36,909 nt of DNA. Source: Pseudomonadota bacterium. Its GTDB lineage: Bacteria; Verrucomicrobiota; Verrucomicrobiia; Chthoniobacterales; UBA6821. Below, piece after piece: positions 19,141 through 27,100 of this stretch; position 1 is the stretch's first letter, and every line of letters begins with the position of its first letter. Position numbers and translations under genes: made by a program. The stretch lies in assembly GCA_009928265.1 (NCBI GenBank), contig RFPR01000003.1, positions 1 through 36,909 on the forward strand, read 5' to 3'. Below the pieces are notes generated by a model. It made no database searches. It was not told where the DNA came from and worked only from the letters and a program-made list of their open reading frames with translations.

Positions 19141-19719
19141 TCAGGCAATTACCCGGGCCTTACGCTGTGTCAAGGCTTGCTCCATCACCACAAAGAAGGC
19201 TGCAGAGAGCAGATCCCCCGCGAGACTGTTACGAAAGAAGGTCCAAGTCGGGGGGTAGCCAGGAAGCCCTACCGTCAGCGCCTGCACCCATCCCGCAAAA
19301 GTCTGCGGATAGGCGGTGAGGCCAGACCAGCTTCCCGTATTGGTCACCACATAGAAAAAGACAGATGCAGCGAGTGTGCCGCCCAGAACAGGAATCAATC
19401 CGGTGCGACCCCGGAGGCTCCAACCGATCGCGACAGCCACAAGGTAGCCGGGCAGAGTCCAGAGGAGTTGAGCGGATAAGAGGGGTGCTCCGTAGTGGAG
19501 ATTGAGCAAGAGATCAGAAACCAGCAGAGCCACCACCGGCACAGCCAGACCGATCCATCCCGGCAGGAAGAGAGCCCCGCAAAGGGCCGAAGCCATCAGC
19601 GGCGAGAAATTCGGCAGGACCTCAGGCGCCACCTCAACGCGGAGGACACGGAAGAACGTGCCTAGCAGGAGAAGTGTAAAAGCTGTCAGGAGTGCGGGAG
19701 AGGCAAGGAATCTGTTCAT
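19141..19719 (-). CDS. DUF6580-like integral membrane protein
   Basis: The 192-residue product has about five membrane helices. The NFSPLMASALCGALFLPGW segment after the first helix and the late NTGSW plus PYPPTWTFFRNSLAGDLL-like end (here GYPPTWTFFRN) resemble the DUF6580 membrane family, whose role is not established; vitamin or transport functions have been guessed for similar ECF-like proteins. Its ATG (19719) overlaps the stop of the pseudopilin gene by four bases (ATGA), so it is the third gene of the PEP-CTERM - pseudopilin operon. Confidence 0.65.
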   Translation of the reverse strand: MNRFLASPALLTAFTLLLLGTFFRVLRVEVAPEVLPNFSPLMASALCGALFLPGWIGLAVPVVALLVSDLLLNLHYGAPLLSAQLLWTLPGYLVAVAIGWSLRGRTGLIPVLGGTLAASVFFYVVTNTGSWSGLTAYPQTFAGWVQALTVGLPGYPPTWTFFRNSLAGDLLSAAFFVVMEQALTQRKARVIA

Positions 19720-20465
19720 TGTGGCTTGATCATATTGGGATCGAGTCGACCGATGTTGGCACCAGGCATCCGGGAATCAAGAGATCCCGGCATCATTGGA
19801 AGGCATCCCGCGGAGCCATCAGCGAATCCGACCATCGCCTGGCCGCCGACACGGAAGTGAACGGTCCTTTCGGTGGCGTTGAAATAATAGAACTCCTCGA
19901 CCATTGGTTTTTTGGCAGAGGCAGGTGCCTGGAAGGTATTCACCTGGGCACAGGTCGCAAAGACGGGGATCTTTCCCGGACTCGATAAGGCCAACTGGCT
20001 CTTTCCCTGCAAAAGAAGGTTGTACCCGTAGGCGAAATGGGTGGAGCCATACTTCGGCTTGAAGGTGTTGCCTGCCCTAGAAAACGAGGGGTCGACGGCC
20101 ATTCCTCCAGAAGCGGCGATGTAGGGGCCGAGCGGACCTTGATTGAGATCTAGCCACCTCTTGCCCTCAGGAGCGGAGAGACTAGCGGAAGGTTCGAGCC
20201 CAAACCACCACTGGGTTCCACCATTGGTTCTGGAACTGTACTGCCAGTAAACCATGCCATTCTCAGCAAGATACGATTGGGCTGCAGCATTCAACTGGGC
20301 GATGACATGGGCGCTTGTAGCATCCGTTGAGGAGGCGTAGACACTCCGTACTGCGGGAAAAAGCAGTGCTGCAAGTACGGCCACAATGGCTAACCCAACA
20401 AGCAGTTCAAGAAGAGTGAAGGCTCCCCGCCTAGCGGAATTCAGGATTTCTTTAAGATTTTCCAT
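19716..20465 (-). CDS. Type II secretion-like pseudopilin (prepilin N-terminal methylation protein)
   Basis: The 249-residue product has a short basic leader and the helix RRGAFTLLELLVGLAIVAVL, with the Glu5 equivalent. The C-terminal part ends with a VGFADGSAG motif, as in the H-X9-DG pseudopilins abundant in Verrucomicrobia and Planctomycetes. The likely start is ATG 20465, inside the 3' end of the PEP-CTERM gene, giving a 25-base overlap; an upstream extension to 20501 would lengthen it without support. It is distinct from the Verru_Chthon cassette proteins. Confidence 0.85.
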   Translation of the reverse strand: MENLKEILNSARRGAFTLLELLVGLAIVAVLAALLFPAVRSVYASSTDATSAHVIAQLNAAAQSYLAENGMVYWQYSSRTNGGTQWWFGLEPSASLSAPEGKRWLDLNQGPLGPYIAASGGMAVDPSFSRAGNTFKPKYGSTHFAYGYNLLLQGKSQLALSSPGKIPVFATCAQVNTFQAPASAKKPMVEEFYYFNATERTVHFRVGGQAMVGFADGSAGCLPMMPGSLDSRMPGANIGRLDPNMIKPQ

Positions 20466-21172
20466 CTGGCGAACAGAAGCACAGTGAGGGATAGAAGACA
20501 CAAGAGGCCGACTCTTGGCTCGGGAATCACTTGGGGATCCAATCCGTAATAGGTACCGAAAGTCACAGGCTGAACGATTCCGTCAGTGTCGGTGTAGTAA
20601 TGAGTGTCGCTCACTGCACCAGAATATGAAAACGGACTGATTGTCCACCCGTCATAGGATCCGTTGGAAATCCAGCGGGTGGCAGCATAACTCGGAGAGA
20701 CGATCCATGGTCCCGATGGCACCTCGAAGGAAAACGACCCATTGTCACCGTACTCCACAAACTCGCTCCCACCCGAGATCCAGTAGGTCCATACCGGAGA
20801 ATCCAGGGGGTCGACACTTACGGACTTGGTTCCGCCGATCGTGAAGTCCGTGAAGAGTCCATAGGCACCCGTGCTGACACTGAGAGCGTAGTCGGTTCCC
20901 TGTGATGCTGAGAGAACTCCCTGAAAAAGATCTTCTCCCGACCAGTTGGTGCCGGTCAGTGGATTGAGGAGTCCGTCGTAGTGCCATGCGTAGCAGATCG
21001 GGTCATTCGACAACGTGGACTCATTAAAGATCAGGTAGGAGACATTCGATCCGCTCCCGAGATTCACCGTAACAGGCTCTTGCCCTGTGATCACCGCAGC
21101 ATGGACGTGGTACAGACCCAAGAGAAGAGATGCCGATAGGAAAAGTAGGTTTTTTATATTTTTAATCAACAT
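20441..21172 (-). CDS. PEP-CTERM sorting domain protein
   Basis: The 243-residue product has an N-terminal signal (MLIKNIKNLLFLSASLLLGL), a Gly/Ser/Tyr-rich, beta-type secreted body without cysteine-rich motifs, and a C-terminal tail of the pattern VIPEPRVG, a hydrophobic helix and basic end (ARWKILKKS). That tail is the PEP-CTERM signal, which the exosortase system recognises in bacteria with extracellular polysaccharide. The body has no recognised domain. The start ATG 21172 fits the signal peptide; the frame is open to 21226 without a better start. The gene is first of a three-gene operon. No exosortase is in the window. Confidence 0.8.
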   Translation of the reverse strand: MLIKNIKNLLFLSASLLLGLYHVHAAVITGQEPVTVNLGSGSNVSYLIFNESTLSNDPICYAWHYDGLLNPLTGTNWSGEDLFQGVLSASQGTDYALSVSTGAYGLFTDFTIGGTKSVSVDPLDSPVWTYWISGGSEFVEYGDNGSFSFEVPSGPWIVSPSYAATRWISNGSYDGWTISPFSYSGAVSDTHYYTDTDGIVQPVTFGTYYGLDPQVIPEPRVGLLCLLSLTVLLFARWKILKKS

Positions 21173-21233
21173 ATGTGTATTTGATGATATGTTTTTAAAG
21201 AGGTCAACCCTTTTGATTTCTATCAAAGAAAAT

Positions 21234-21698
21234 CTACCTCCCCCCTTCCAAGACCCTGTTGGGCTTGGTGATCACTTCGATCTTCTTAAGGACCTCGATT
21301 TTTACGGGAACAATGCCCTCGGAAATCATCTCGATTTGCCTGGCAGGCACCATGGTCAAATCGATCGAACGTCCTTTGATAAAAGGACCCCGGTCATTGA
21401 TCCGTACAAGAACGCTCTTACCGTTCCTGAGGTTTGTCACTCGAACCATCGTGTTGAAAGGCAACTTCTTATGAGCTGCCGTGCAGTTGCTGGCATGGTA
21501 GCGTTCGCCATTGGCGGTGGGCTTTCCGATATCCCTACCTCCGTAAAAGGAGGCCTTTCCGAACTCGACCGAGACAGGCTTGGGGTCATAGAGCGAAACC
21601 ATGGAGCCCTTTTCCGTCAGCAACGTAGCACACCCCGTCATGACGAGCGCTCCAACGGTGAAAAAACAAAGGCGAAACGGCGCGGGGGAAAAGCGCAT
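21234..21698 (-). CDS. rlpA: RlpA-like double-psi beta-barrel lipoprotein
   Basis: The 154-residue product begins with a lipoprotein signal (MRFSPAPFRLCFFTVGALVMTGC). It continues as a single double-psi beta-barrel domain with the conserved ASFYGG start, TANGERY, LPFNTMVRVTNLRNGKSV and NDRGPF blocks. Some RlpA proteins cut naked glycan strands of septal peptidoglycan; the aspartate in NDRGPF is the catalytic candidate. There is no SPOR domain, so septal targeting by denuded glycan is doubtful. The start ATG 21698 was chosen because it opens the lipobox; the frame stays open up to 21947 without a secretion signal. Confidence 0.9.
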   Translation of the reverse strand: MRFSPAPFRLCFFTVGALVMTGCATLLTEKGSMVSLYDPKPVSVEFGKASFYGGRDIGKPTANGERYHASNCTAAHKKLPFNTMVRVTNLRNGKSVLVRINDRGPFIKGRSIDLTMVPARQIEMISEGIVPVKIEVLKKIEVITKPNRVLEGGR

Positions 21699-21802
21699 TC
21701 CATGATCAAGCTTGGAAATCCCCCGTGGCGCAAGTCCCGAGAAAGTCTGACGAGACTGGCTTGCCGTCCCCACCATGAAGCGTGTACCTCTTGCCGCGTT
21801 CC

Positions 21803-22444
21803 ATGAGTCACGCTCCAAAAAAGAAGAAGACCGAAGCCAATCTGATCGCTCAGGCAGCGGAAGCCCTCGCCTTTCTGGCGCGCTTTGCCGCCCGACCCAC
21901 ACAGGTCGGCGCTCTCTTTCCCAGTTCGAGGGAACTGGCCGAGGCAATGCTCGAAGGGATCGAGTTGAAATCAGGCGATATCGTCATCGAGTTCGGCCCC
22001 GGCACGGGAGCATTCACTGAGGCGGTTTTGGAACGTCTTCCCGAGGGGGCAAAGTACCTCGGCATCGAGCGGGATCCCCACTTTCATGGACACCTTGAGG
22101 ACCGCTTTCCGGGAATTGATTTTCATCATGGCTCAGCCGAGGAACTTCCCGATCTGCTCTCCCATCGGGGTTGGGAAAAACCGCGACTAATTCTCTCGGG
22201 CCTCCCCTTCGCCAGCATGCCACTGGAAATCCAGGAACTCATCCTGACAGCCACCCGGGATACCCTGCACGAGGATGGCGAATTCCGGACCTTCACCTAC
22301 CCGGTCTGCTGGTATCTCTCGGGCAGCATGCGTTTCCGCAAAGTGGCCCTAAATCACTTCGGGGAACACCGCAAAAGCAAGACCATTCACAAGAACATCC
22401 CGCCCGCCAAAGTTCTCAGTTACAGCAAGCCGGCGAAGAAATAG
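21803..22444 (+). CDS. SAM-dependent methyltransferase, phospholipid N-methyltransferase (PmtA)-like
   Basis: The 213-residue product has a Rossmann-type SAM site (IEFGPGTGAFTEAVLERL, then LGIERDPHF). The late block FRKVALNHFGEHRKSKTIHKNIPPAKVL resembles the C-terminal end of bacterial PmtA enzymes, which methylate phosphatidylethanolamine to phosphatidylcholine; rRNA adenine dimethyltransferases share the first half. An N-terminal amphipathic lysine-rich start (SHAPKKKKTEANL) could touch the membrane. The ATG at 21803 was chosen over a GTG at 21782. It is divergent from rlpA. The substrate is likely a lipid, with moderate confidence. Confidence 0.75.
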   Translation: MSHAPKKKKTEANLIAQAAEALAFLARFAARPTQVGALFPSSRELAEAMLEGIELKSGDIVIEFGPGTGAFTEAVLERLPEGAKYLGIERDPHFHGHLEDRFPGIDFHHGSAEELPDLLSHRGWEKPRLILSGLPFASMPLEIQELILTATRDTLHEDGEFRTFTYPVCWYLSGSMRFRKVALNHFGEHRKSKTIHKNIPPAKVLSYSKPAKK

Positions 22445-22538
22445 GAGTTTGCAGATGGGGCCCGGAATGACCGATACGCGGCCTCGTTAATTAGCGTGCG
22501 CCCAAGCCCTTCTTTACTGCCGTCTACTTTAAAAAAAG

Positions 22539-22612
22539 TGGCTGCCTCGCATGGATTCGAACCATGACAAGCAGATCCAGAATCTGCTGTGCTACCGTTA
22601 CACCACAAGGCA
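22539..22612 (-). tRNA. tRNA-Gln (anticodon CTG), CCA encoded
   Basis: Read on the minus strand, the cloverleaf has a 7-bp acceptor TGCCTTG/CGAGGCA, discriminator G and encoded CCA. The anticodon stem is GCAGA/TCTGC with loop TTCTGGA (anticodon CTG), and the T arm is CATGG-TTCGAAT-CCATG. A run of seven T follows within a few bases (22531-22537 on the other strand), probably the transcription end. Confidence 0.97.
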
Positions 22613-22669
22613 GTGGTTCCAAAATGGTCGGATAGAATGCCCGATCATGATTCGGGTTTCAAGCACTAG

Positions 22670-23260
22670 CTAAACCGATTTCGCCAAAACCACCCTCTCG
22701 GAGGTTCCTCCGAACTTCGGAAAAACATGCTTGGATGCGACCGTCTTGTCCCTGGTGATCCCACAAGGGGCGGTCACTCCGGCCTCGGCAAGTGCTACCA
22801 ATGAGGCATGAAGAAGGCGTGATCCGATGCCTCGGTTGCGGTATTCCATGAGGACGGAAGGACCGCTAACCAAATGAAACGAGGCCTCGGGAAGTGGGTC
22901 GAGCAACGATGCGGCAATCATCCTGTTCCCCTTTGGAATCACGAGACAGAGCGGTTCGGTGGAATTGAAAATGCGGGAGACAGCCTCGGAAAGATACCTC
23001 TCGGCTTGGGCAAAGGAATCGTTCCAATCGGAATCCATCGACAGCGAAAGAAGCAGAACTCGGAGCACCTCCTCGCCTTCCTCACGCGTCGCAGGACGGA
23101 TTAGATCGGATCCTGCGGGAGCCTGTCCCAAAGAGGAGGTATTCCAGGAGAAACGAAGCCACGGGGTGGTGGTGTCACCTCCACCGGGCTGGAGATCAGG
23201 AGAGAAGGATGCTCCCTGACCCGGCACCGGAAGAGGGAAGGAAAAGTTTCTGAGCGCCAT
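22670..23260 (-). CDS. GNAT family acetyltransferase
   Basis: The 196-residue protein has a GNAT domain from about residue 53. The acetyl-CoA loop is EYRNRGIGSRLLHASLVALA (R/Q-x-x-G-x-G/A pattern), followed by the beta-strand and IGF-like end at KHVFPKFGGTSE. The first 50 residues are Pro/Gly-rich and probably disordered. It is cytoplasmic. The acceptor is unknown. It lies between tRNA-Gln and purF and is divergent from purF. Confidence 0.8.
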   Translation of the reverse strand: MALRNFSFPLPVPGQGASFSPDLQPGGGDTTTPWLRFSWNTSSLGQAPAGSDLIRPATREEGEEVLRVLLLSLSMDSDWNDSFAQAERYLSEAVSRIFNSTEPLCLVIPKGNRMIAASLLDPLPEASFHLVSGPSVLMEYRNRGIGSRLLHASLVALAEAGVTAPCGITRDKTVASKHVFPKFGGTSERVVLAKSV

Positions 23261-23345
23261 CGGAAAAGCGGAGAAGCGAACGGAAAAATCATCCTCCGGT
23301 CAACCGCAATCTCCGGTAAGGGCACTCCCGCGATCAATTTTCCAA

Positions 23346-24908
23346 ATGATGTTTGAAGAGTCGGCTCAAAGATGGAAATCTCATTCCACATCCACGCCGC
23401 GCGCGGTTGCCCACTTGACTCACGCCTTCACCTCCGAGCTTTCCTTGTCCGAATCCCATCGTCCCAAACATGAGTGCGGCGTCTTCGCCGTATATGGCCA
23501 CAAGGATGCAGCCCTATTGACCTACTATGGTCTTTTCGCTCTCCAACACCGCGGGCAGGAAAGCGCCGGCATTGCCTCGGGCGGCCTCGATGGGAAGCCC
23601 TTCCATCTTCACAAGGGGATGGGACTCGTCTCGCAGGTCTTCCATCAGGAGGATCTCTCCTCACTCACAGGAACGCGTGCGATCGGCCATGTCCGCTACT
23701 CGACCACCGGTTCAAGCACCCTGCTTAACTCACAACCACTCGGTGTCGACACGGCGCGCGGCCAACTCGCCGTCGCCCATAACGGGAACTTGGTCAACGC
23801 AGCCGCCCTGCGTGCAGAACTCGAGTCCCGTGGATCCATCTTTCAGACCACGGTCGACAGCGAGATTGTCCTCCACCTCCTCGCGCAACCCGACGACACG
23901 ATGGGTGGCCCGATCGGGGCACTGCGCCGGTTAGAGGGAGCCTTTTCTCTCGTCGTCATGGGAGAACAGGAAGTAATCGGTGTACGCGATCCCAACGGCC
24001 TCCGCCCTCTCTCCCTAGGCAAGGTGGATGATGCTTGGGTTCTCTCCTCGGAAACCTGCGCCTTTGACCTGATCGGGGCCGAATTCGTGCGGGATCTGGA
24101 GCCGGGCGAGGTCGTGGTCATCAATGAGCGTGGGATCCGCTCCGAGTTCCCCTTCTCTCCCTCTCGCGAGGCCTTCTGCATTTTCGAGTACGTCTACTTC
24201 GCCCGCCCAGACAGCCGTCTGCGCGGGGCGACCGTCAGCAAGGTGCGGGTGAACATGGGCCGGGAGCTGGCACGCCTCCATCCGGTCGAGGCCGACGTCG
24301 TCGTCCCGGTGCCCGACTCCGGCATCTATGCGGCCCTTGGATTCGCCGAGGAGCTCGGTATTCCGTACGATCCGGCTTTCGTCCGCAACCACTACATCGG
24401 GCGCACCTTCATTCAGCCGACCCAACTGATCCGCGACTTCAATGTCCGTGTGAAACTCAACCTCATCGGCGATGCGGTGAAGGGGAAACGTGTTGTCGTC
24501 GTCGACGATTCCGTTGTCCGCGGCACCACCGCCAAGGCGCGCGTCGTGAATCTCCGGGAGGCCGGGGCCAAGGAGGTTCACCTCCGCATCAGCTGTCCCC
24601 CACACAAGCACGCCTGCTACTACGGCATCGATTTTCCCGATCCCGAAAAGCTCATCGCCAACCAGCACACCCATCAGGAGATCTGCGACTACCTCGGCGC
24701 CGACAGCATCGGCTACCTCGACACCGACGGGATGGTGCGGGCGACGGGACTGAAGAGGGACTCCTTCTGCATGGCCTGCTTCAACGGCGAGTACCCCGTC
24801 CCCTACGACGCAGCCTTTGACAAACTCGTGATGGAACGCCGACGCGGGCTTGCCCAACTCCTTCCTGACCAGACCGCGCAACCGCCGCTGTTCTCCCCGC
24901 GCGCCTGA
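23346..24908 (+). CDS. purF: Amidophosphoribosyltransferase
   Basis: PurF makes 5-phosphoribosylamine from PRPP and glutamine, the first step of purine synthesis. The N-terminal glutaminase starts at HECGVFAVYG; C44 is the nucleophile and must be freed by removing the propeptide. The PRPP loop is VVVVDDSVVRGTTA. Four cysteines, C278 (AFCIF), C424 (HACYYG), C475 and C478 (SFCMACF), correspond to the four-iron-cluster ligands of the Bacillus subtilis enzyme type. The frame gives 43 residues before the catalytic Cys, longer than the usual 10-12; a later non-ATG start may be used, but ATG 23346 is the first of two ATGs. purM follows by 30 bases. Confidence 0.96.
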   Translation: MMFEESAQRWKSHSTSTPRAVAHLTHAFTSELSLSESHRPKHECGVFAVYGHKDAALLTYYGLFALQHRGQESAGIASGGLDGKPFHLHKGMGLVSQVFHQEDLSSLTGTRAIGHVRYSTTGSSTLLNSQPLGVDTARGQLAVAHNGNLVNAAALRAELESRGSIFQTTVDSEIVLHLLAQPDDTMGGPIGALRRLEGAFSLVVMGEQEVIGVRDPNGLRPLSLGKVDDAWVLSSETCAFDLIGAEFVRDLEPGEVVVINERGIRSEFPFSPSREAFCIFEYVYFARPDSRLRGATVSKVRVNMGRELARLHPVEADVVVPVPDSGIYAALGFAEELGIPYDPAFVRNHYIGRTFIQPTQLIRDFNVRVKLNLIGDAVKGKRVVVVDDSVVRGTTAKARVVNLREAGAKEVHLRISCPPHKHACYYGIDFPDPEKLIANQHTHQEICDYLGADSIGYLDTDGMVRATGLKRDSFCMACFNGEYPVPYDAAFDKLVMERRRGLAQLLPDQTAQPPLFSPRA

Positions 24909-24938
24909 GTAAGAAACCTAGAAGCCAATTTTCAAACC

Positions 24939-26030
24939 ATGAGCACCAAGAAAACGAAAACGTCTTCCAAGCCCCGCGCAATCACCACCCGCAAAAGCTC
25001 CTATGCTCAGGCGGGTGTCGACGTGAACCTTGGAAATGTGGTTAAGTCCGGTATCGGCGCCCTGGTGCGTCCCACTCATGGACGGGAAGTACTCGGAGGG
25101 ATCGGTGGTTTCGGAGGACTCTTCCGCCCTGATTTCAAGGGACGCGGCATCAAGGACCCCGTCCTTGTCTCAAGCGTCGACGGCGTCGGCACCAAGCTCA
25201 AGATCGCCTTTGCGACCGACAAGCACGACACCATCGGCCAGGATCTGGTCAACCATTGCATCAATGACATCGCGGTCACCGGAGCGCGTCCCCTCTTCTT
25301 CCTCGACTACATTGCCGCGGCGAAGCTTGATCCCCGTGTCCTGAAGCAGATCATCACAGGCCTCTCCAAGGCCTGCAAAGCCGCTGGATGCGCCCTGATC
25401 GGTGGCGAAACGGCCCAAATGCCGGGCCTCTACGGCGAGGGTGAGTATGATCTGGCCGGCTCGATCACCGGTGTGGCCGACCGCAAGGATCTTCTCGACG
25501 GCAGCCGAGTCAAAGTGGGCGATGCCTTGATCGGACTCCCCTCCAATGGTCTTCACACCAACGGCTACTCGCTTGCCCGCAAGGTCCTCTTCGACTTGCT
25601 TGGCCTCAAACTCACCGACCGCCCAGCCGGACTCGGTACGACCGTCGGCGCTGAACTCCTCAAGGTTCACCGGAGCTACCTACCGGCCTTCGAGAAACTC
25701 GCCAAGATGAAGGGTAAACCCCTTCACGCCGCAGCCCACATCACCGGCGGCGGCCTCATCGATAATCTCCCCCGGGTGCTCCCAAAAAACTGCGACGCCC
25801 TGATTGATCCCGGTTCCTGGCAGGTGCCGGCGATCTTCGGGATCATCGGCAAGGGTGGGAATGTTGATCCCCTCGAGATGTACCAGGTCTTCAACATGGG
25901 CATCGGCATGGTGCTTGTCGTCCCCGGCAAGGAGGGCGAGAAGATCGCAAAGACTCTCGGCGGCAAGGTCATCGGCGGCATCATAAAGGGAAGCGGAATC
26001 GTTCGTTTCTTCCCGGAACCTGGCCGCTGA
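24939..26030 (+). CDS. purM: Phosphoribosylformylglycinamidine cyclo-ligase (AIR synthetase)
   Basis: PurM closes the imidazole ring in purine synthesis (FGAM + ATP to AIR). The 363-residue protein has the family motifs: SSVDGVGTK, the DIAVTGARPLFFLDYI block, GGETAQMPG and the C-terminal HITGGGLIDNLPR. The first 18 residues are a lysine-rich extension (STKKTKTSSKPRA). The gene follows purF by 30 bases and precedes the hydrolase-like gene by 7 bases, so it is probably in one transcript with them. Confidence 0.97.
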   Translation: MSTKKTKTSSKPRAITTRKSSYAQAGVDVNLGNVVKSGIGALVRPTHGREVLGGIGGFGGLFRPDFKGRGIKDPVLVSSVDGVGTKLKIAFATDKHDTIGQDLVNHCINDIAVTGARPLFFLDYIAAAKLDPRVLKQIITGLSKACKAAGCALIGGETAQMPGLYGEGEYDLAGSITGVADRKDLLDGSRVKVGDALIGLPSNGLHTNGYSLARKVLFDLLGLKLTDRPAGLGTTVGAELLKVHRSYLPAFEKLAKMKGKPLHAAAHITGGGLIDNLPRVLPKNCDALIDPGSWQVPAIFGIIGKGGNVDPLEMYQVFNMGIGMVLVVPGKEGEKIAKTLGGKVIGGIIKGSGIVRFFPEPGR

Positions 26031-26037
26031 TTCCTTC

Positions 26038-27060
26038 ATGAACGACGACCCCTCCGAAACTCCCGGCCGGCGCAAGGCGCTGGGTGTGGGACTCGGGGCG
26101 GGACTTCTGGGCGCCGTCGCCCTTGCTATGCGGTACGGTTGGCGAAAAACCCTGCGAACCATCATACCGGACTCCATCTCTCCTGCTGTCTTTGCGACCA
26201 GGGTGACCGACACCTCGGCAGGCGAGATCGTCTATCACACAGCTGACAGCCAGTTTCCGGGCCCTCCGCTGCTTTTCCTCCACGGTGTTTTTCCCGGCGC
26301 CTCCTCATTTGAGTGGTCGAGGATCTATACCCGCTTTGCCGAGGCATGGCGCGTCCTCGTTCCCGACATGGTCGGCTTCGGCGAATCCCAGCGGCCCGAC
26401 CCTGCACCGACGGCAGAGGAGCAGGTACGCTCGCTTGCGGAGTTCCTCGATACCATCGTTCCGGGGGAGCCTGCGGTGATCGTTGCCTCGGGACTCTCGG
26501 CCAACATCGCCCTGCTCTTCGCATCCCGTCATCCCGAGAAGTCATCCCGTCTCATCCTCTGGATGCCCGACATCGCCCTGGGCAAGGCCAACCCTTCGCG
26601 CGGTTGGCATCGGCTTGGTTGGTTCCCCAGGCTCGCCCGGATGGTCTACAGGCATCAACTTGCCACAGAGACCTTCCTGCGCGCCTGGATGCTCCGCTCT
26701 GGCTTCAACGCCGAGGATTCCTCGCTGGAGGAATCGCTCTCGGTGATCACCTCCACCGCTCAGCAGTATGGCGCGGAGCATGCCTTCCTCTCCCAGTGCT
26801 CCAAATCTTACTGGCGCAGCCTCCGCACCGGACTCCGGGCCCTCACCGCCCCCGTCTCCATGTTGCTCGCCACGGGCGATAACCGGGACTCCTCGGCCGC
26901 GATCGCCGATCTGCGTCCGCTCCTCGGCCGCTTCTCCATCAGGGAGGTGACGGCGCGCGGAATCCTCGCCCCGCTCGCGGAGCCTGATGCGGTCACCGAG
27001 GCTCTCGCCCGCGAACTCGCACCTCTCCCGCCGGAGACTCCCCTTCCCCCGATAAATTGA
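26038..27060 (+). CDS. Alpha/beta hydrolase-fold membrane-anchored protein, likely without catalytic histidine
   Basis: The 340-residue product has a short basic N terminus, one membrane helix (about residues 14-32) and then an alpha/beta hydrolase domain. The oxyanion HG motif is in LLFLHGVFPGAS. The nucleophile elbow is ASGLSANIA with Ser154 (shifted from the usual G-x-S-x-G). In the place where the catalytic His is expected (G-H-x-x-x-x-E-x-P-D) the sequence reads RGILAPLAEPDAV, with isoleucine at position 309. The enzyme may be inactive or use another His. It sits 7 bases after purM, a surprising neighbour in a purine-arginine run. The function is unknown. Confidence 0.7.
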   Translation: MNDDPSETPGRRKALGVGLGAGLLGAVALAMRYGWRKTLRTIIPDSISPAVFATRVTDTSAGEIVYHTADSQFPGPPLLFLHGVFPGASSFEWSRIYTRFAEAWRVLVPDMVGFGESQRPDPAPTAEEQVRSLAEFLDTIVPGEPAVIVASGLSANIALLFASRHPEKSSRLILWMPDIALGKANPSRGWHRLGWFPRLARMVYRHQLATETFLRAWMLRSGFNAEDSSLEESLSVITSTAQQYGAEHAFLSQCSKSYWRSLRTGLRALTAPVSMLLATGDNRDSSAAIADLRPLLGRFSIREVTARGILAPLAEPDAVTEALARELAPLPPETPLPPIN

Positions 27061-27100
27061 TTGCACCTCCCGAGGTGACAGACACACCATCGCTGTACTT

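Noticed and set aside
22420-22608. Small minus-strand open frame over tRNA-Gln
   Set aside because: The frame runs through the tRNA; its translation is the usual spurious protein seen over tRNA-Gln genes.
24015-24881. Minus-strand open frame antisense to purF
   Set aside because: It is a codon-bias shadow of purF, whose PRPP loop and cluster cysteines are intact.
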